Assembly: GCA_973895155.1 (NCBI GenBank) | Contig: OZ316897.1 | Location: 23,560,001-23,624,000 of the forward strand | From: Marsupella aquatica | Lineage: Eukaryota > Marchantiophyta | Direction of reading: 5' to 3' | Length of the DNA stretch: 64,000 bases | Shown here: one piece after another, positions 1-11,100 of the stretch | Numbering within the stretch: the stretch's first letter is position 1 | How the letters are laid out: each line of letters opens with the position of its first letter | Made by a program: the position numbers and the translations under genes | The notes under the pieces: model-generated | What the model was told of the DNA's origin: nothing | The model's input: the letters and a program-made list of their open reading frames with translations, nothing else | Database searches by the model: none

Positions 1-169
1 CTCACAGTAACTATTGAACTCAATACAAATTTATGAAACAAAATTACATTGGCATCAATAATATTAGATTGTCAATTGTTACAACCTGACATACCAATCA
101 CTCTGCATGTTTTATAGAAAAATAGAGCTGATTCTATCATGTCTAGTGTTTCTTGACAGAGTGCTATTT

Positions 170-2993
170 CTATTGCTTCTTAAGCAATCTAGAGTTCCAT
201 AGGGCATTCATCCCTTTCACATCAGATAATTTAGATTGTTTCTCCCCTGCATTGGCAAATGGCAATGCCACATCTACAAACACTTCAATCACACGCACTC
301 GCAAGAAAGGGCTTTCAAAATCTGCACAATGAAACTTATCTTCTCCTGGCAGCCCTGTCACCTCACCTTCTGCCACTATCATGGAATTGTCCACAATGCT
401 CTTCATCTTCACCAAATCTCCTCTTGCAAACTGTGAACAACACATTTTGTTAAAAATGCAATAAACAGAAATTGAAAGATAGAAGATAGAAGAACACTCA
501 AATCAAACACACATTTACCTTTGCAATGGGGTTAGGAGACTGCATTGGTTTCTTCTGTGCAGGTGATGCATTTGCTAAAGATCCTTTCTTCCTTTTCTTC
601 TTTCCCTTTCTAGTTGATGGAGTGTCATCATGCTCACTTGGAACATGAGTTTCTTTTGGCAACTCAGATGATTCTGGGGTTACATCTGGTGTCAACTGAG
701 TCAACTTATCCTCTGGTAACTGAAAGGCATCTGAAATGGCTTCTTTGGGCAACTTAGATGGCAAAAGGTTCACTTCCAATTCAGTTTGCTTCAGAGTACT
801 GTTAGCTGTGTCAATTGGTCTTCCCTGCGACACAGGAGGCTCCCCTAAAGATGCTATCATAAAACACACACAAGAGAAATGCATAAACAAACATGTATAC
901 ACCAGCAATATATAATCACACTAGAACATGCAAGAACATTATAAACATACAATGACATATATACACCACAATAATTACATTGAATGGACAGTGAATAGAT
1001 GATAGAAAATTTTACCTCCATTATCACCTGAAAAAGTAAGAGATCGTTTTCTACTACCTTCTTTGGTAGCTGTAGTCAACTTACTGTGACTAGGAACAAA
1101 TGTTGGAACTTGTGCATTACTGGAGTGATGTGCCATCCATATAGTCATCATGTTTGTCAACTCCTTCACAGTGCCTTTCAACTCATCGACATCCAATTTG
1201 ACAGCCCCAATGGCAGTGATCTCTTCTTTTGAATGTGGGGTCTGTAAATGAACCACAAACCAACACAACATTCTCACTGTCAAACTAACAAACGACACAA
1301 CACTATCAAATGGAAAATGATGTACAAATCAGATTGGAATGGCAATACTCACAGCTGATCCATGTCTGTATCCTTGCCCCAGTAAGCTAGCGCTTTTACC
1401 CTCCCCACTTGCCAATGACGGGCTCACCTTTGCTCCCAAAAAACTACCAGTCTGACCTTCTGCACTTGCCAATGATGGGCTCATTGTCACCTTTGGCAAT
1501 GAGCCCTGACTACCAAGGTTTTCTTTCAGGTCAGATATACCTGGGCTTGATCCTCTCTTCTGCTTCTGTTCAAACACACAATGAATGAGAAACTCAGAGT
1601 CTGTTTTCATCAAGATTCACAAACAAGACAGAATTGATAGTGAAAATGATATAGATAGTTTACCATTCTCTTTGCTGCTGCAGCATGCCCTCCTCTACCA
1701 AAGTGACTGGTATCTTGCACTCGTGCTCTTTTATCAGTCATCTGTTTACTCAAAGATATCAATGCTGGACTGGTGAAATGAGATACCAAAGCTGCCCATT
1801 TCTTTGGATCAACACCAGATGGCCCAGGTTTGGTTGGATCCTCATTGCAAACTTTCTTCCAATAAACATGCATTTTATGGCGCTCTCTCTTCAATATGCC
1901 ACGACAATGACTCTGGAATTTGTTGTCAATAAATTCCCCACCCACATACTCCCACTCAGCTGCCATGTTCTTCCACACACTGGTTATATGAACTCGTGGA
2001 TGATCAGTCCATTTTGGCTTTGATACATCAAAGATTCTGAGTACATTGCCACGAAGTTCCTCCAGCCAGTACTGTTTGTTGGGATCAGAATCATCAATAT
2101 CATTGTCATAAATCTGCATTTCACATGCAATGTCAATTCATAACTCTGGAATTTATGCATAGTCCAGGTTTTATACACACAATAACAGAGAGGATCTATG
2201 TCTAAATCTACATTCAAAAAAAGTACAATACTCACTTTAATGTGTTTGGGCAAATCTCCCTGATTCCTTCGTACTTTGGCAGCATTATCAAACATCTTCT
2301 TAGCATGCCTTTGTTCCCTGCGCATCTCAAAGGCCCCGCCTGCAATGCACACACATGCTTTCACTTAGAAAATATGTACATTGAAAAGTTGAGCAAATGC
2401 ACTTGCATATGCATGACGAGCAGATTTGTATTACCTGAAGATCCTCTGGAATGTAGTACGTCAGATTGACCTGATCTGCCTTCAGATGCTGATGGAACCA
2501 CTAAACAAACACACACCACCAAGCACTTCAGTGAATTTTAGGAAAATGTAGAATATCAACTTCCAAACACACTGAAAAGGTATATCAGTACAATCCACTC
2601 ACTTTCATATAACAGTCCAGTGTCTGGGTCTTTCCAACATCTCACCAGCCCACCTCCACCAGGCCCAGTCTTCTTAGGACCACGATTTTGTTTCTGTACC
2701 TACATCATGGACAATGTAAGCATATCAGCATATAATTTGAAAAAGGGACAAGGATCCCTTCCTATTAGGATGATGAAGTTCAAGCATTACCTGTTGTTCA
2801 CTCTCTGGTTCTGACCCTCCAATGTCACAATCCTCAGTGTCATACCCAGAAGGAGAACCATAGCCATCATCACCAGACTCTGCCATGTTCACCTTGGTCA
2901 CTTCTGATAGTCTAGAGCTCCTCCTCTTTGGCAATGTTTCAGTTGAAGTACCTTTCACCAAAGCAGGCTTTCCTCTCTCTCGTTGTACATGTG
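170..2993 (-). pseudogene. TNPA-type CACTA accessory gene (Transposase_24 domain), 3' exons
   Basis: A chain of open segments bounded by GT..AG sites reads on the minus strand. Approximate exons are 2993-2791, 2700-2605, 2503-2436, 2341-2237, 2114-1664, 1565-1353, 1241-1016, 853-519 and 430-170 (stop). The 2114-1664 exon carries the En/Spm accessory-protein signature, with YWLEELRGNVLRIFD near its start and KKWAALVSHFTSPALISLS, then GRGGHAAAAKRM, near its end. This matches the Transposase_24 (Ptta/En/Spm) family, whose members bind subterminal repeats and act with TNPD. The first exon here has the basic KRRSSRLS stretch usual in the family. The last exons encode a Lys-rich tail (GKKKRKKG) and a conserved C-terminal domain. 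The gene is broken because an insertion splits the exon at 2993. The upstream exon is at about 7906-8030. Exon borders are read by eye. Confidence 0.65.
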
Positions 2994-3108
2994 TGTGATG
3001 CCTAGACAGGAATCACTCGGCCGGTTAAGTGGGTAAAGCAGGAAGGCACCCTAGGAACACCTTAGTATAGTGACAAAACAAGGAAAATATAAACAATTAG
3101 GGGCAACC

Positions 3109-6100
3109 ATGGAACCCGGGCAGAGGCCGGAGGTAAGGCTGAGGGTGAAAACCCGATTAGGGTTAGGGCGCGTTAAGCGTCGGCGGCTAGGAAGGATCAA
3201 CGGGAAGAAGGACCGGCAGAGGAGAGGGGTAAGGAGCGCTTGCAGGAGATGGTGGCTCATTTGCGAGCACGAACTAGGCAGACGACTACGGGAGGCCAAC
3301 TACTGTCAGCTGCTTAGGCAAGCACTCGGGGAGAGAGTAGATACCGACGATCAACCTAAGGAGGGTATGAGCAACGTCAATCAAGCGGCACATTTCTGGG
3401 GATGCCTGTTCGAACGGGCAACTGAGTACATCAAGACTTACGAGGACGAGGAGTCAGAAAGGGCAGCTCGAGAACGGCAGGAGCTCGCTCGATTGTGGGA
3501 GCTGCAGAAGACGGCTTTCTTAGGAGGCGAACTCATCAAGGACGAGTTCCTGTGGACGCCTACTTCCAATCAACTCGACGATCTTCTGTTTTGCAAAGAC
3601 AGCGTCGTCGGCATCCGAGAGGCCATCAAGAACTGCAACGACATACACTGGGAATTAAAGGGTAGCACGGAAAGGTGGACCCGGGCAACGGTGCTAGGAG
3701 AGACCTCCACGGCAGCAGAGATGAAGAGGAAGGGAGCCGTCAACGATGAAGCCACCCCGGCAAAAAGAACGAGGTCGGCGGCACCAAAGAAGCCAGCCGA
3801 GCAGCAGAGCAGGAGGCAGGGAGAAGCCGAAGAGGAGGAGGTCGATCCCATCAAGGCCATTCCAACCAGGGATGACACCTGGAAGGGCTGGGCGGCAACC
3901 CTACCGGTGGAGGTGCAACTACATTTTGCACGGGAGGAGGATGCATGCTTTACGGCCATGCAGACCAAGAAGTACCAAGGCTTCATGGCCGGATCCGGCT
4001 TGGAGGCCTTTGTAAGATTACCATGGCTGAAGCCGGAGGTACCGGAGTCAGACCTATTAGAATTCGTGGGGTCATGGGAACCCGAGACCAATTGCACGAG
4101 GATATATGGGAAGGATTTCTATCTTACTCCCAAGGTGATTGCCGAAGTGTTTGGCTTGCCGATGGGCAATAAGACCAAAGTTGATACCAGGAAGACCTTG
4201 CCTGACAAGGAGTTCCGGTCGTTCCCCGGGCCATCAACGAAGAATGGCTTCTTCCGGAACACCTGCACCAACCCGCACATAGGAGAGATGATCGACTTCT
4301 TGCGGGTGACCATGCATTGTAACCTGCCGAGGGCAGAGATCGGCAAGGCACAGGTCTATCTGGCAGAAAGGCCAGACCCAAGCCGGGACTACAACGGGTA
4401 CCTCCTCAACCAATTGAAGAAGATCTTAAAGGAGGAGCAGCAGGTAATCGGCATGGGGAGCGTGTCGCGGCTTGGCTATCACATGCCGCTGTTGTGCCGG
4501 TATGCCAGAGGTCAGACTTTTGCCCCGGTACTTCCCCTGCAGGTAAGGGCACCCGAGGAAGCTCCAACGCCGAGGCCGTTGGCTGAGAAGCCTCAACCAC
4601 CTGTTAGTCCTACGATCGAGCAGGTGTTTAGGCCCAGGAAGGAAGACTTGCCGATGCAGCAACCAGGCATGCAGAGTCTGCTGAAACTACTGGAGAAAGA
4701 AAAGAAATCGGCATCGACAACAACAACAACAACGGCAACGGCAACAATGCAGGACACTACTACAGAGGTAGGCCTACACCGGCTCACAAGAGAAAACCCC
4801 TTTGCTGGAGACAAGGAGAGAATCAGGCCGGAATCCAAGCCAGGTGTTCGAATGTACGTGGGAACCTCAAGCTCCGAATCTGAGGCAGAATTGCCTGAAG
4901 CTCCTACCGAGGAAGAGGAGAGGGAGAAGCCGGAAATCCAAGAGGTAGAGGAGGCAGTGGAGGACTGCAGCCATGATAATTCCGGCTATGGGTCGGACCA
5001 TTACGTTCCAGGAGTAAGGACCTGTGGCCGGTTTGTCCCCACACTTCCAAGGGTAGTGCGAGGGGACCCCAACCAGCAGAGTAGCCCTGAGTCTCCCCCA
5101 CCAGATGTTGCTCCCCCGAGCTTCGACGGCATAAAACAGACAGTGCAGGAATTTCAGGAGCGAATCAAGCAAGAGGAAGAGGCCGCCCTGGCTAAGGAAA
5201 AGGATTTACCAGGAGGAGATTGGCCGGAGGACATCAGGCGGCTAGCCGAAAAAGGAAGCAAACCTCTAGCCACGATTGAAGAGATCCGCAGGACGGCTTG
5301 GGAGCAGAGGCCACGATGGGCGATGCCGATCACTTCTACTTACTCCACCTACGCTAAGAATAGAGCCATGGAGTATGGTGAGATGTGTGGGGAACTTGCG
5401 CTCGGCATCTTTGGAGAGGAGTTGGAGGTAGGACCCTTTTTCCATAGGGAGCAGTTGGAGAAGCACCAATTAGAAGAAGCGGTGGCTTTAGAGAGAAGCA
5501 AGAAGGACGAGGTCATTCGGCGGCTTAGGAGGATGGAAGCCGAGATTGAAGATCTAAGGGCGGCCAAGAAAGCCCAAGATGAACTGCGGATTAAACGACA
5601 TGAGCTGAACATCATGCAGGGGCAGTTGGACGCCGCGCAGGCTGATAATCAGAATATCAAGGATAAACTGACTCAGACGCAGGAAGAGTTGGCCGACACG
5701 ATCAAAGAAAGGGAAAAGTGGAAGCAAGAGCTGAAGAATACAGAGGAGGCCCACATAACAGCCAACAGCCGGGCCATGGCAGAGACCCAAAGAAAGGAAT
5801 GGGCGTTGAAAGGGGAGCTCGAGAAAATCCGCGGAGCCCTTGAGCAGAAGGAGGTCGAGTTAGGGAAATCCTATCAAGGGATTATGGCGCTGCAGCAGGA
5901 GCTTGCGTCCTTGACGGCCAGCTTTAAGGCCGACCTAAGGGAGAAGGACGAGATGCTCGAACAGACTTACGCCAAGATGAACCAGATGGAGTCTGTCATC
6001 ATTGCAGAGCTCGACAAGGAGCTAAGAGCAACCCAGGAGGAGAAGGCTACCTTGAAGAAGGAATTGGAGGAAGCCCACAGGGAGCAGGAGGAGGCCAAAA

Positions 6101-6762
6101 ACGAGCTGGAGGGGGCACGTAAGGACCTGGATGAAACCCAAGAGGAGTTGGAGGAAATCACGAGGAAGATGGAGAACCTACAGCGGCGGGCCGACAACCA
6201 AACAGAGCGGCTGAAGAAACAAGCCGCAGTATTTAAATGCTTAGCTGCAACAGGTCCATCTCCCGTTGGGACAAACCAGTTACCAGGGGTGGTAATTGCC
6301 GAAGGACAAGCCGCGCCACCTGCACCAGTGCCGGAAGTAAGTGGGAAGGGGAAGGGACCAGCTGCCGAGCCACCAACGAAGAAGAAGCGGAAACCTTCAG
6401 GGTCAAGGAGTAATACGACTTCACAGGCCGTGGTGATCAAGGAGGTAGACCCAGCACCGACCCCAGACAGGGTCACGGCTAAGGATCCAACTACCCTAGG
6501 GGAAGGGGAAGCCGAAGCCGAGGGAGTGGCTGAAGCCGAAGCCGTGGGGTTGGCTGAAGCCGAAGCCGTGGGGGTGGCTGAGGCCGAAGCCGTGGGTATT
6601 GCCGAGGCCGGTGTCGAGGCTGAAGCCGAAGGTGGACCCAGTCAGGCCGATGGAGAGTTGACTCGGTCAAGGGCAGGTAATCTGTCAGTAGGCGGGCCAA
6701 CGGCAGTGGCTGAGGAGGAAGTGTTGGGGGCGTCCATTGAGGATCCACCACCGGTGTCGTGA
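3109..6762 (+). CDS. Plant-mobile-domain-like, coiled-coil transposon protein (1217 aa, intact)
   Basis: I chose ATG 3109 because it has a strong context (AACCATGG) and is the first in-frame ATG; the frame opens slightly further upstream without one. Residues about 1-190 are basic and Glu-rich, with no recognised fold. Residues about 280-470 resemble the plant mobile domain of TE-derived proteins: 'FVGSWEPET' then 'LTPKVIAEVFGLPMGN' follows the family pattern W.PET...G....LT......GLP..G. A Pro/Glu-rich linker follows. Residues about 780-1040 form a long heptad-rich coiled coil (EEL..L..A/E..L). PTKKKRK at about 1089-1095 is a classical nuclear localisation signal. The tail has four ~10-residue AEAEAVG repeats (about 6508-6636). 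There are no protease, reverse transcriptase, integrase or transposase motifs. Function is unknown; a nuclear, self-assembling structural or DNA-handling role is inference. The pseudogene at 25884-28520 has the same layout. Confidence 0.7.
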   Translation: MEPGQRPEVRLRVKTRLGLGRVKRRRLGRINGKKDRQRRGVRSACRRWWLICEHELGRRLREANYCQLLRQALGERVDTDDQPKEGMSNVNQAAHFWGCLFERATEYIKTYEDEESERAARERQELARLWELQKTAFLGGELIKDEFLWTPTSNQLDDLLFCKDSVVGIREAIKNCNDIHWELKGSTERWTRATVLGETSTAAEMKRKGAVNDEATPAKRTRSAAPKKPAEQQSRRQGEAEEEEVDPIKAIPTRDDTWKGWAATLPVEVQLHFAREEDACFTAMQTKKYQGFMAGSGLEAFVRLPWLKPEVPESDLLEFVGSWEPETNCTRIYGKDFYLTPKVIAEVFGLPMGNKTKVDTRKTLPDKEFRSFPGPSTKNGFFRNTCTNPHIGEMIDFLRVTMHCNLPRAEIGKAQVYLAERPDPSRDYNGYLLNQLKKILKEEQQVIGMGSVSRLGYHMPLLCRYARGQTFAPVLPLQVRAPEEAPTPRPLAEKPQPPVSPTIEQVFRPRKEDLPMQQPGMQSLLKLLEKEKKSASTTTTTTATATMQDTTTEVGLHRLTRENPFAGDKERIRPESKPGVRMYVGTSSSESEAELPEAPTEEEEREKPEIQEVEEAVEDCSHDNSGYGSDHYVPGVRTCGRFVPTLPRVVRGDPNQQSSPESPPPDVAPPSFDGIKQTVQEFQERIKQEEEAALAKEKDLPGGDWPEDIRRLAEKGSKPLATIEEIRRTAWEQRPRWAMPITSTYSTYAKNRAMEYGEMCGELALGIFGEELEVGPFFHREQLEKHQLEEAVALERSKKDEVIRRLRRMEAEIEDLRAAKKAQDELRIKRHELNIMQGQLDAAQADNQNIKDKLTQTQEELADTIKEREKWKQELKNTEEAHITANSRAMAETQRKEWALKGELEKIRGALEQKEVELGKSYQGIMALQQELASLTASFKADLREKDEMLEQTYAKMNQMESVIIAELDKELRATQEEKATLKKELEEAHREQEEAKNELEGARKDLDETQEELEEITRKMENLQRRADNQTERLKKQAAVFKCLAATGPSPVGTNQLPGVVIAEGQAAPPAPVPEVSGKGKGPAAEPPTKKKRKPSGSRSNTTSQAVVIKEVDPAPTPDRVTAKDPTTLGEGEAEAEGVAEAEAVGLAEAEAVGVAEAEAVGIAEAGVEAEAEGGPSQADGELTRSRAGNLSVGGPTAVAEEEVLGASIEDPPPVS

Positions 6763-7084
6763 CGGTGCAAGGGCGCCGTTCCTTTTAGGGAGGGCGGACG
6801 TGGAGGGAGGAGGCGTGAGTGGGCAGGGCGGGCACGGATCTCCACGTTTAGGATTAGGATCAGAACCAGGAGCGGCCCTGACACTTAGCTTAGTGGGATT
6901 GCGGTCCCACTGGTAGGAGCAACACTTGTGCTCCTGCCTTGCTGTACATAGGTAGATTCGGGTAAGTAGATTACTGTTAAGTAGATTAGGCTTACGATGC
7001 AAAGAATGGCGGATCCACTACCAGGATAAGTACCTGGGCAGCGGGGAGCTCAGGGCCTCTTCTTTAGCAAGTTTTTAGTTTGCA

Positions 7085-7097
7085 CCAGCCGGGCTGG
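7085..7097 (+). other. Conserved hairpin in the 3' tail of copy 1 (CCAGC-CGG-GCTGG)
   Basis: A perfect 5-bp stem with a CGG loop lies about 320 bp after the stop codon. The central AGCCGGGCT is invariant in the matching hairpins at 28877-28891 and 32202-32216, while the outer pairs differ but stay complementary (CC/GG here, GG/CC and GA/TC there). Such covariation points to selection on RNA or cruciform structure. The role is unknown; 3'-end processing or packaging of the transcript is possible. Confidence 0.6.
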
Positions 7098-7412
7098 GAT
7101 CAAGTAGTACGAGAAGCTCTCGGTTAGTCATACAGTGACCCTTGTGTATATTCATGTTTCCTCATGCCTAAGAGCTGAATAGAGTTGGCCTCACGGCTTA
7201 GTTCGCAGAACTTGTGTATGAGATGTACTGTTTGTATGGCAAGTGCATGGTATGACTCAGTCAGAATGAGTCATTTTGCTATTTGTGTGTCGCATTAACT
7301 TGTGTGAAGAGTGCCCACATCAACAGAAGGAAGGAAAGTAAGCAGGGGAGTGAGAGTTGGATGTGTCGAGCTGAGAGAGGTCTTAGCGGCTTAACCAAGC
7401 CTATTGGGGATC

Positions 7413-7428
7413 ATTCCGGCGGCGGAAT
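7413..7428 (+). other. Conserved tail hairpin ATTCCG-gcgg-CGGAAT, copy 1
   Basis: A perfect 6-bp stem with a GCGG loop lies 255 bp before the element end and is followed by a conserved AAA..ATACCTA stretch. The same block occurs at 29233-29248 and 32539-32554 in the two relatives. Its position and conservation suggest a cis-acting site of the element. A primer-binding site is possible, but no tRNA match could be assigned. Confidence 0.6.
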
Positions 7429-7683
7429 CCAAACATACCTAACAAGACGGAGGGGAAGACAGGGGAAGACAGGGGAAGGCCTATATTAGGCCGGCTACGT
7501 ATCTCATGACCCGATGAAGGATCTGTCCAGTATATGTGTGTAAAATGTTAATAGTAGTAGTAGAAGGTTAGCAGCGTCCCATGCCGCTAAGCCGCGGAAA
7601 CGGCCTCGCCAAGCACGAAACCTGCGGGAATCGGCTTGAGCTGGGGGGTTTCTTGGGTTTAGGGAGCCATGGGACGCACCACA
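7429..7683. other. End of copy 1, non-coding
   Basis: No gene is seen. It contains a short GGGGAAGACA repeat (7452-7476) and a palindromic GGCCTATATTAGGCC at 7478-7492. It ends with the terminal GACGCACCACA next to the ATGTG duplication. Confidence 0.4.
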
Positions 7684-8030
7684 ATGTGTGGTTGGGCCTC
7701 TAAGGAACAATTAAAGCAATCATCAACATACACCAATGCAGATCAAACATACATGCAAAATGAATCTACAACACCGTAACACTAGTACTTATGTACAGGA
7801 TCCATACTAGTATGAGACCAATCTGGAATATAAAAACATAAAAGGAACCTGACAACTCCATCTACTGAATCAAATTTGCAACAGACATATTAACACACAC
7901 ATCAGCTTGCAGTCTGGCCCCAGTCCTAGATCACGCATAATTCTGACATTATGCTCTATGTTCCGATTTCGGGCCTCCTCATAAGGATTCACAGAATGTG
8001 ACAACCCCTGCAATCTTCCTTTCACAGGCT
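7684..8030 (-). pseudogene. TNPA-type CACTA accessory gene, 5' exon and start of the split exon
   Basis: A minus-strand open segment at about 8030-7906 translates to PVKGRLQGLSHSVNPYEEA followed by RNRNIEHNVRIMRDLGLGPD. This is the 'YEExRxxRIxxNxxxxxxLGL' helix found at the N-terminus of Transposase_24-type proteins. A second short exon begins at 7699, after the acceptor CCTTAG, and is cut at 7684 by the insertion. Across the duplicated ATGTG its frame continues into the exon at 2993-2791. So the 4.69-kb element landed in an exon of this gene, 16 bp (including the 5-bp duplication) after the splice acceptor. About 200 bp of intron (7700-7905) separate the two exons. Confidence 0.6.
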
Positions 8031-8128
8031 GCATTCACCAACTGCACAAATGGGTAAACCATTAGTCTGATTTCATATATAGTCCATACATGTAGTCCAT
8101 CTATGGACTTCACACACCTAAAACCTAT

Positions 8129-11100
8129 TCACTGCTTATGCCTGCCCTTTCTTGCAGATCCCTTTGCATCTCTGCCTCGTTTGGGACCAGTCAATGGTCC
8201 TGGATTTGCTCTAGACCTACAGGCCTTAGCCAATTCGATGTGTAATTTGGCATTGTTTTCCATTGTAGCATGGAAATCAAAGTCTGTGTAATCACCTAAC
8301 ACCCTTGTGGACCTGGATTCTTTGTGGAGGATTGTTCTCCATGCTATCCCCTTCTCATTGGGGTGGAAGAAAACCTGCTCCACTTGCTTTGGGAAAACGT
8401 AATCCATTTTCTTGGACACACCCAGTTCTCTATGGAAATTCACCTGCCAAAGACCAGACTCAGAATACCTCATACTGGCAGAGGATTTAGGAGTCCATGA
8501 TGGATCTGCCCATTTCCCTTTGAAAAGAATCACCTCTTTCCTCAAGCTGCCATAATTCGGTACCAAGATATCTGTCAAGCCCCTACATACTGTACAGATT
8601 CTTCTATGGTTGCACCAGACCTGTCCACTCGCTTCTCAGTGAATGTAGAAGCCATCCCAGAATCAAAAGTGCTGAAAGCACCAGAATCACAATCACTCAA
8701 ACACCCCAAGGATGGAATAGTCCTCCAATGGTGCCCATAGGCTCTGCATGCCCTATACAGTCGTGCCTTCAAACTAGGTGGTGTGGAGTATACAGATAGT
8801 AATGACCGCTCAGACTCTTTCTCAAAATTATGGGTATTGACTAATGTTTGAAACCATTCCCTGAAAGGTGGCAATTCTTGGCAGTCAGCGGGAAATTCCA
8901 CTGGTTTTCTTCGATTGGCAGGCTTCCTCATCCATTCCTTCTGGAAATCCACTCTTCGTTTGGTAACAGTCTCATTGGTAGCATCATATATCCTACATGG
9001 CAACAACAACACTGAAGACATTAGTGCGTGATCCACCATGAATATACAAACACAATGGGGCAACATAATTTAGGGTTTATGTACCTGTACCATGGAGCCA
9101 CTGTCTCTTCATTCTCCAATATATAATGATGCATGGCCATCATTTCAGACCAATCCAAAGTTATCGCCTTTGCAGCCCCTTCCAAAACAATGCCTGCAAC
9201 GCCAGCATCCTCCTCCAACTCCTAGGTTCGTTTTCCCTCTCCCTTTGCATCAATCATGTATTCAGAAAGGAATCCCAAAGACTCATCTAATACATAGCCT
9301 TCAGCCATAGAAGCCTCTGGACGTGCCTTGTTTCGTACATAACCCTTTAATACCTTCAGGTTCCTCTCTATTGGGTACATCCATCTGCCTGTAACTGGGC
9401 CACACAAGTCTAATTCCTCCACTAGGTGAATCATTAAATGGGTCATGACATCAAAGAAGCTTGGTGGAAAATGGATTTCCAAAATGCAGAGAGTGAATGC
9501 AACATCCATCATCAAATTCTCATACATTGAAGGGTCCCACACCTTTGTACAGATCTGGCGATAGATATTGCTCACCCCAGCTATGGCCAAGCGAACCCCT
9601 TCATCAAGTAATCCCATTGTTGCCAGAGGGAGAATCTGTTGCATGAGTTGGTGGAAATCATGTGATTTCAACCCAGAGAGTTTCTTGGATTTTGTAACAC
9701 ACTTCGCCAAAGAACTTGAAAAACCAGTGGGCCCTTTCAAGGTCAATAACACCTCCAAGAACCTTGTTCTTTCCTTCTTGCTCAGGCAATATGGGGCTGG
9801 GGGCATCAACAATTTGTCATCGTTACGCTTGGGAGCTGGATTGGGTACAAGCCATAGGTGTTGGCGCACCTGTAAGAGCTTCATGTCTTCTCTCACAGAA
9901 GGAGTGTCCTTGGTCCCAATGATAGTGTGCACAATGTTGTGTGCAAGATTCTTCTCACAGTGCATGGGATCTAGACAATGGTTAATGAGTAGTTTCTGCA
10001 GTGGACACACAATTCAGAAATTAGGGCATTGAATACAACTTTTGGCATCACTGGACAGTAGTTTGTGCAGTAGACACAATTCAGAAATTAGTGCATTGAA
10101 TACAACTATTACAAAATCTGGGCTACAGGAAGTATATGAAGAGAATATATTTCAAAGTCATATGAAGAGATTGCAGAAATTCATTGTAGTAGTATGGAGT
10201 CTTACATTCCAATAGGGCAACTTGTACAGACCAGTAGCCCTCTTCACTCCATGCACCTTTATGGGGCATTTCTCATCCTCAACCTTGGTTCCTCCCTTCT
10301 TCAAATATTCTGTTGTCTCGTCTCCCCACTTCTTTCTATCAGAGCTTGTCATTCTACATGGTGCAGGTCGACTCTCAATTGCACCATCAAAGTATTGTGC
10401 ACTGTCTGGTCTACGAAAAAGATGCCTTGCTGCTAACCATCGACGGTGGCCACTGTACTCTAATTTCTGCAAGTGCTTAGAACCACGTGCCACACATTTT
10501 GGCCCACAGATGACACATCCTTTGTATCCAGAGTGTTGTTGTCCAGATATTAAACCATATGCAGGGTAATCATTGATTGTCCACAATAGCATAGCCCTAA
10601 GGTTGAAGTGTTGAGACAATCCTAGGCGTGGCAATTTGTCAAAGTAGGGCACTCCTTTCTTCCACAACAGCTCCAGCTCCTCATAGAATGGGCCCAATAT
10701 TATGTCCAACTGTTCCTCTGTTACTGAATCAGGTCCTGGAATCAGCATAGCTAGCATGACAAAGAACTTCTTGGTGGTAAGCCAAGGAGGTAAGTTGTAA
10801 TTCAACAACAGTATTGGCCAGGTAGACCAAGCTGTGGAATTATTCCCAAAGGGATTCACCCCATCAAGTGCCAACCCAAATCGCACATTCCTTGGTTCAG
10901 CTGCAAATTTCCAATCAATATTTGTATCCACATGCTTCCAAGCCTTTGAATCTGTTGCGTGCCGAACCATGTTGTCTGTGCTTCTATTCTCATGATGCCA
11001 AGTCATGAGTTTAGATGTACCAGCAGTGGCATACAATCTCTTCAACCTAGGAATTATAGGGAAATACCGCACCACCTTCCTTGCCTGTAATGAATTCCCC

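Larger units (their letters stand above)
2994..7683 (+). mobile_element. PMD/coiled-coil element, copy 1 (4690 bp, TG..CA ends, 5-bp duplication)
   Basis: The insertion is flanked by ATGTG at 2989-2993 and 7684-7688, begins TGTGATGCC and ends GACGCACCACA. Its ends are thus a short imperfect inverted repeat (TGTGRTGC) with TG..CA borders. The host is a TNPA exon whose frame resumes on the other side. I found no long direct repeat inside that could be an LTR pair. It carries one large intact reading frame (3109-6762) and a ~900-bp non-coding tail with hairpins at 7085-7097 and 7413-7428 that are conserved in two relatives at 25417-29417 and about 31708-32750. It could be a solo LTR of a giant LTR element, or a DNA-type element with integrase-like ends. 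Confidence 0.75.

Noticed and set aside
3070-3108. Upstream extension of the 3109 reading frame (GTG start)
   Set aside because: Nuclear plant genes rarely start at GTG, and ATG 3109 has a strong context.
2994-7683. Ordinary LTR retrotransposon with two LTRs
   Set aside because: Neither the 5' end (TGTGATGCC..) nor the 3' end (..GACGCACCACA) recurs inside the element, as would be needed for an LTR pair.
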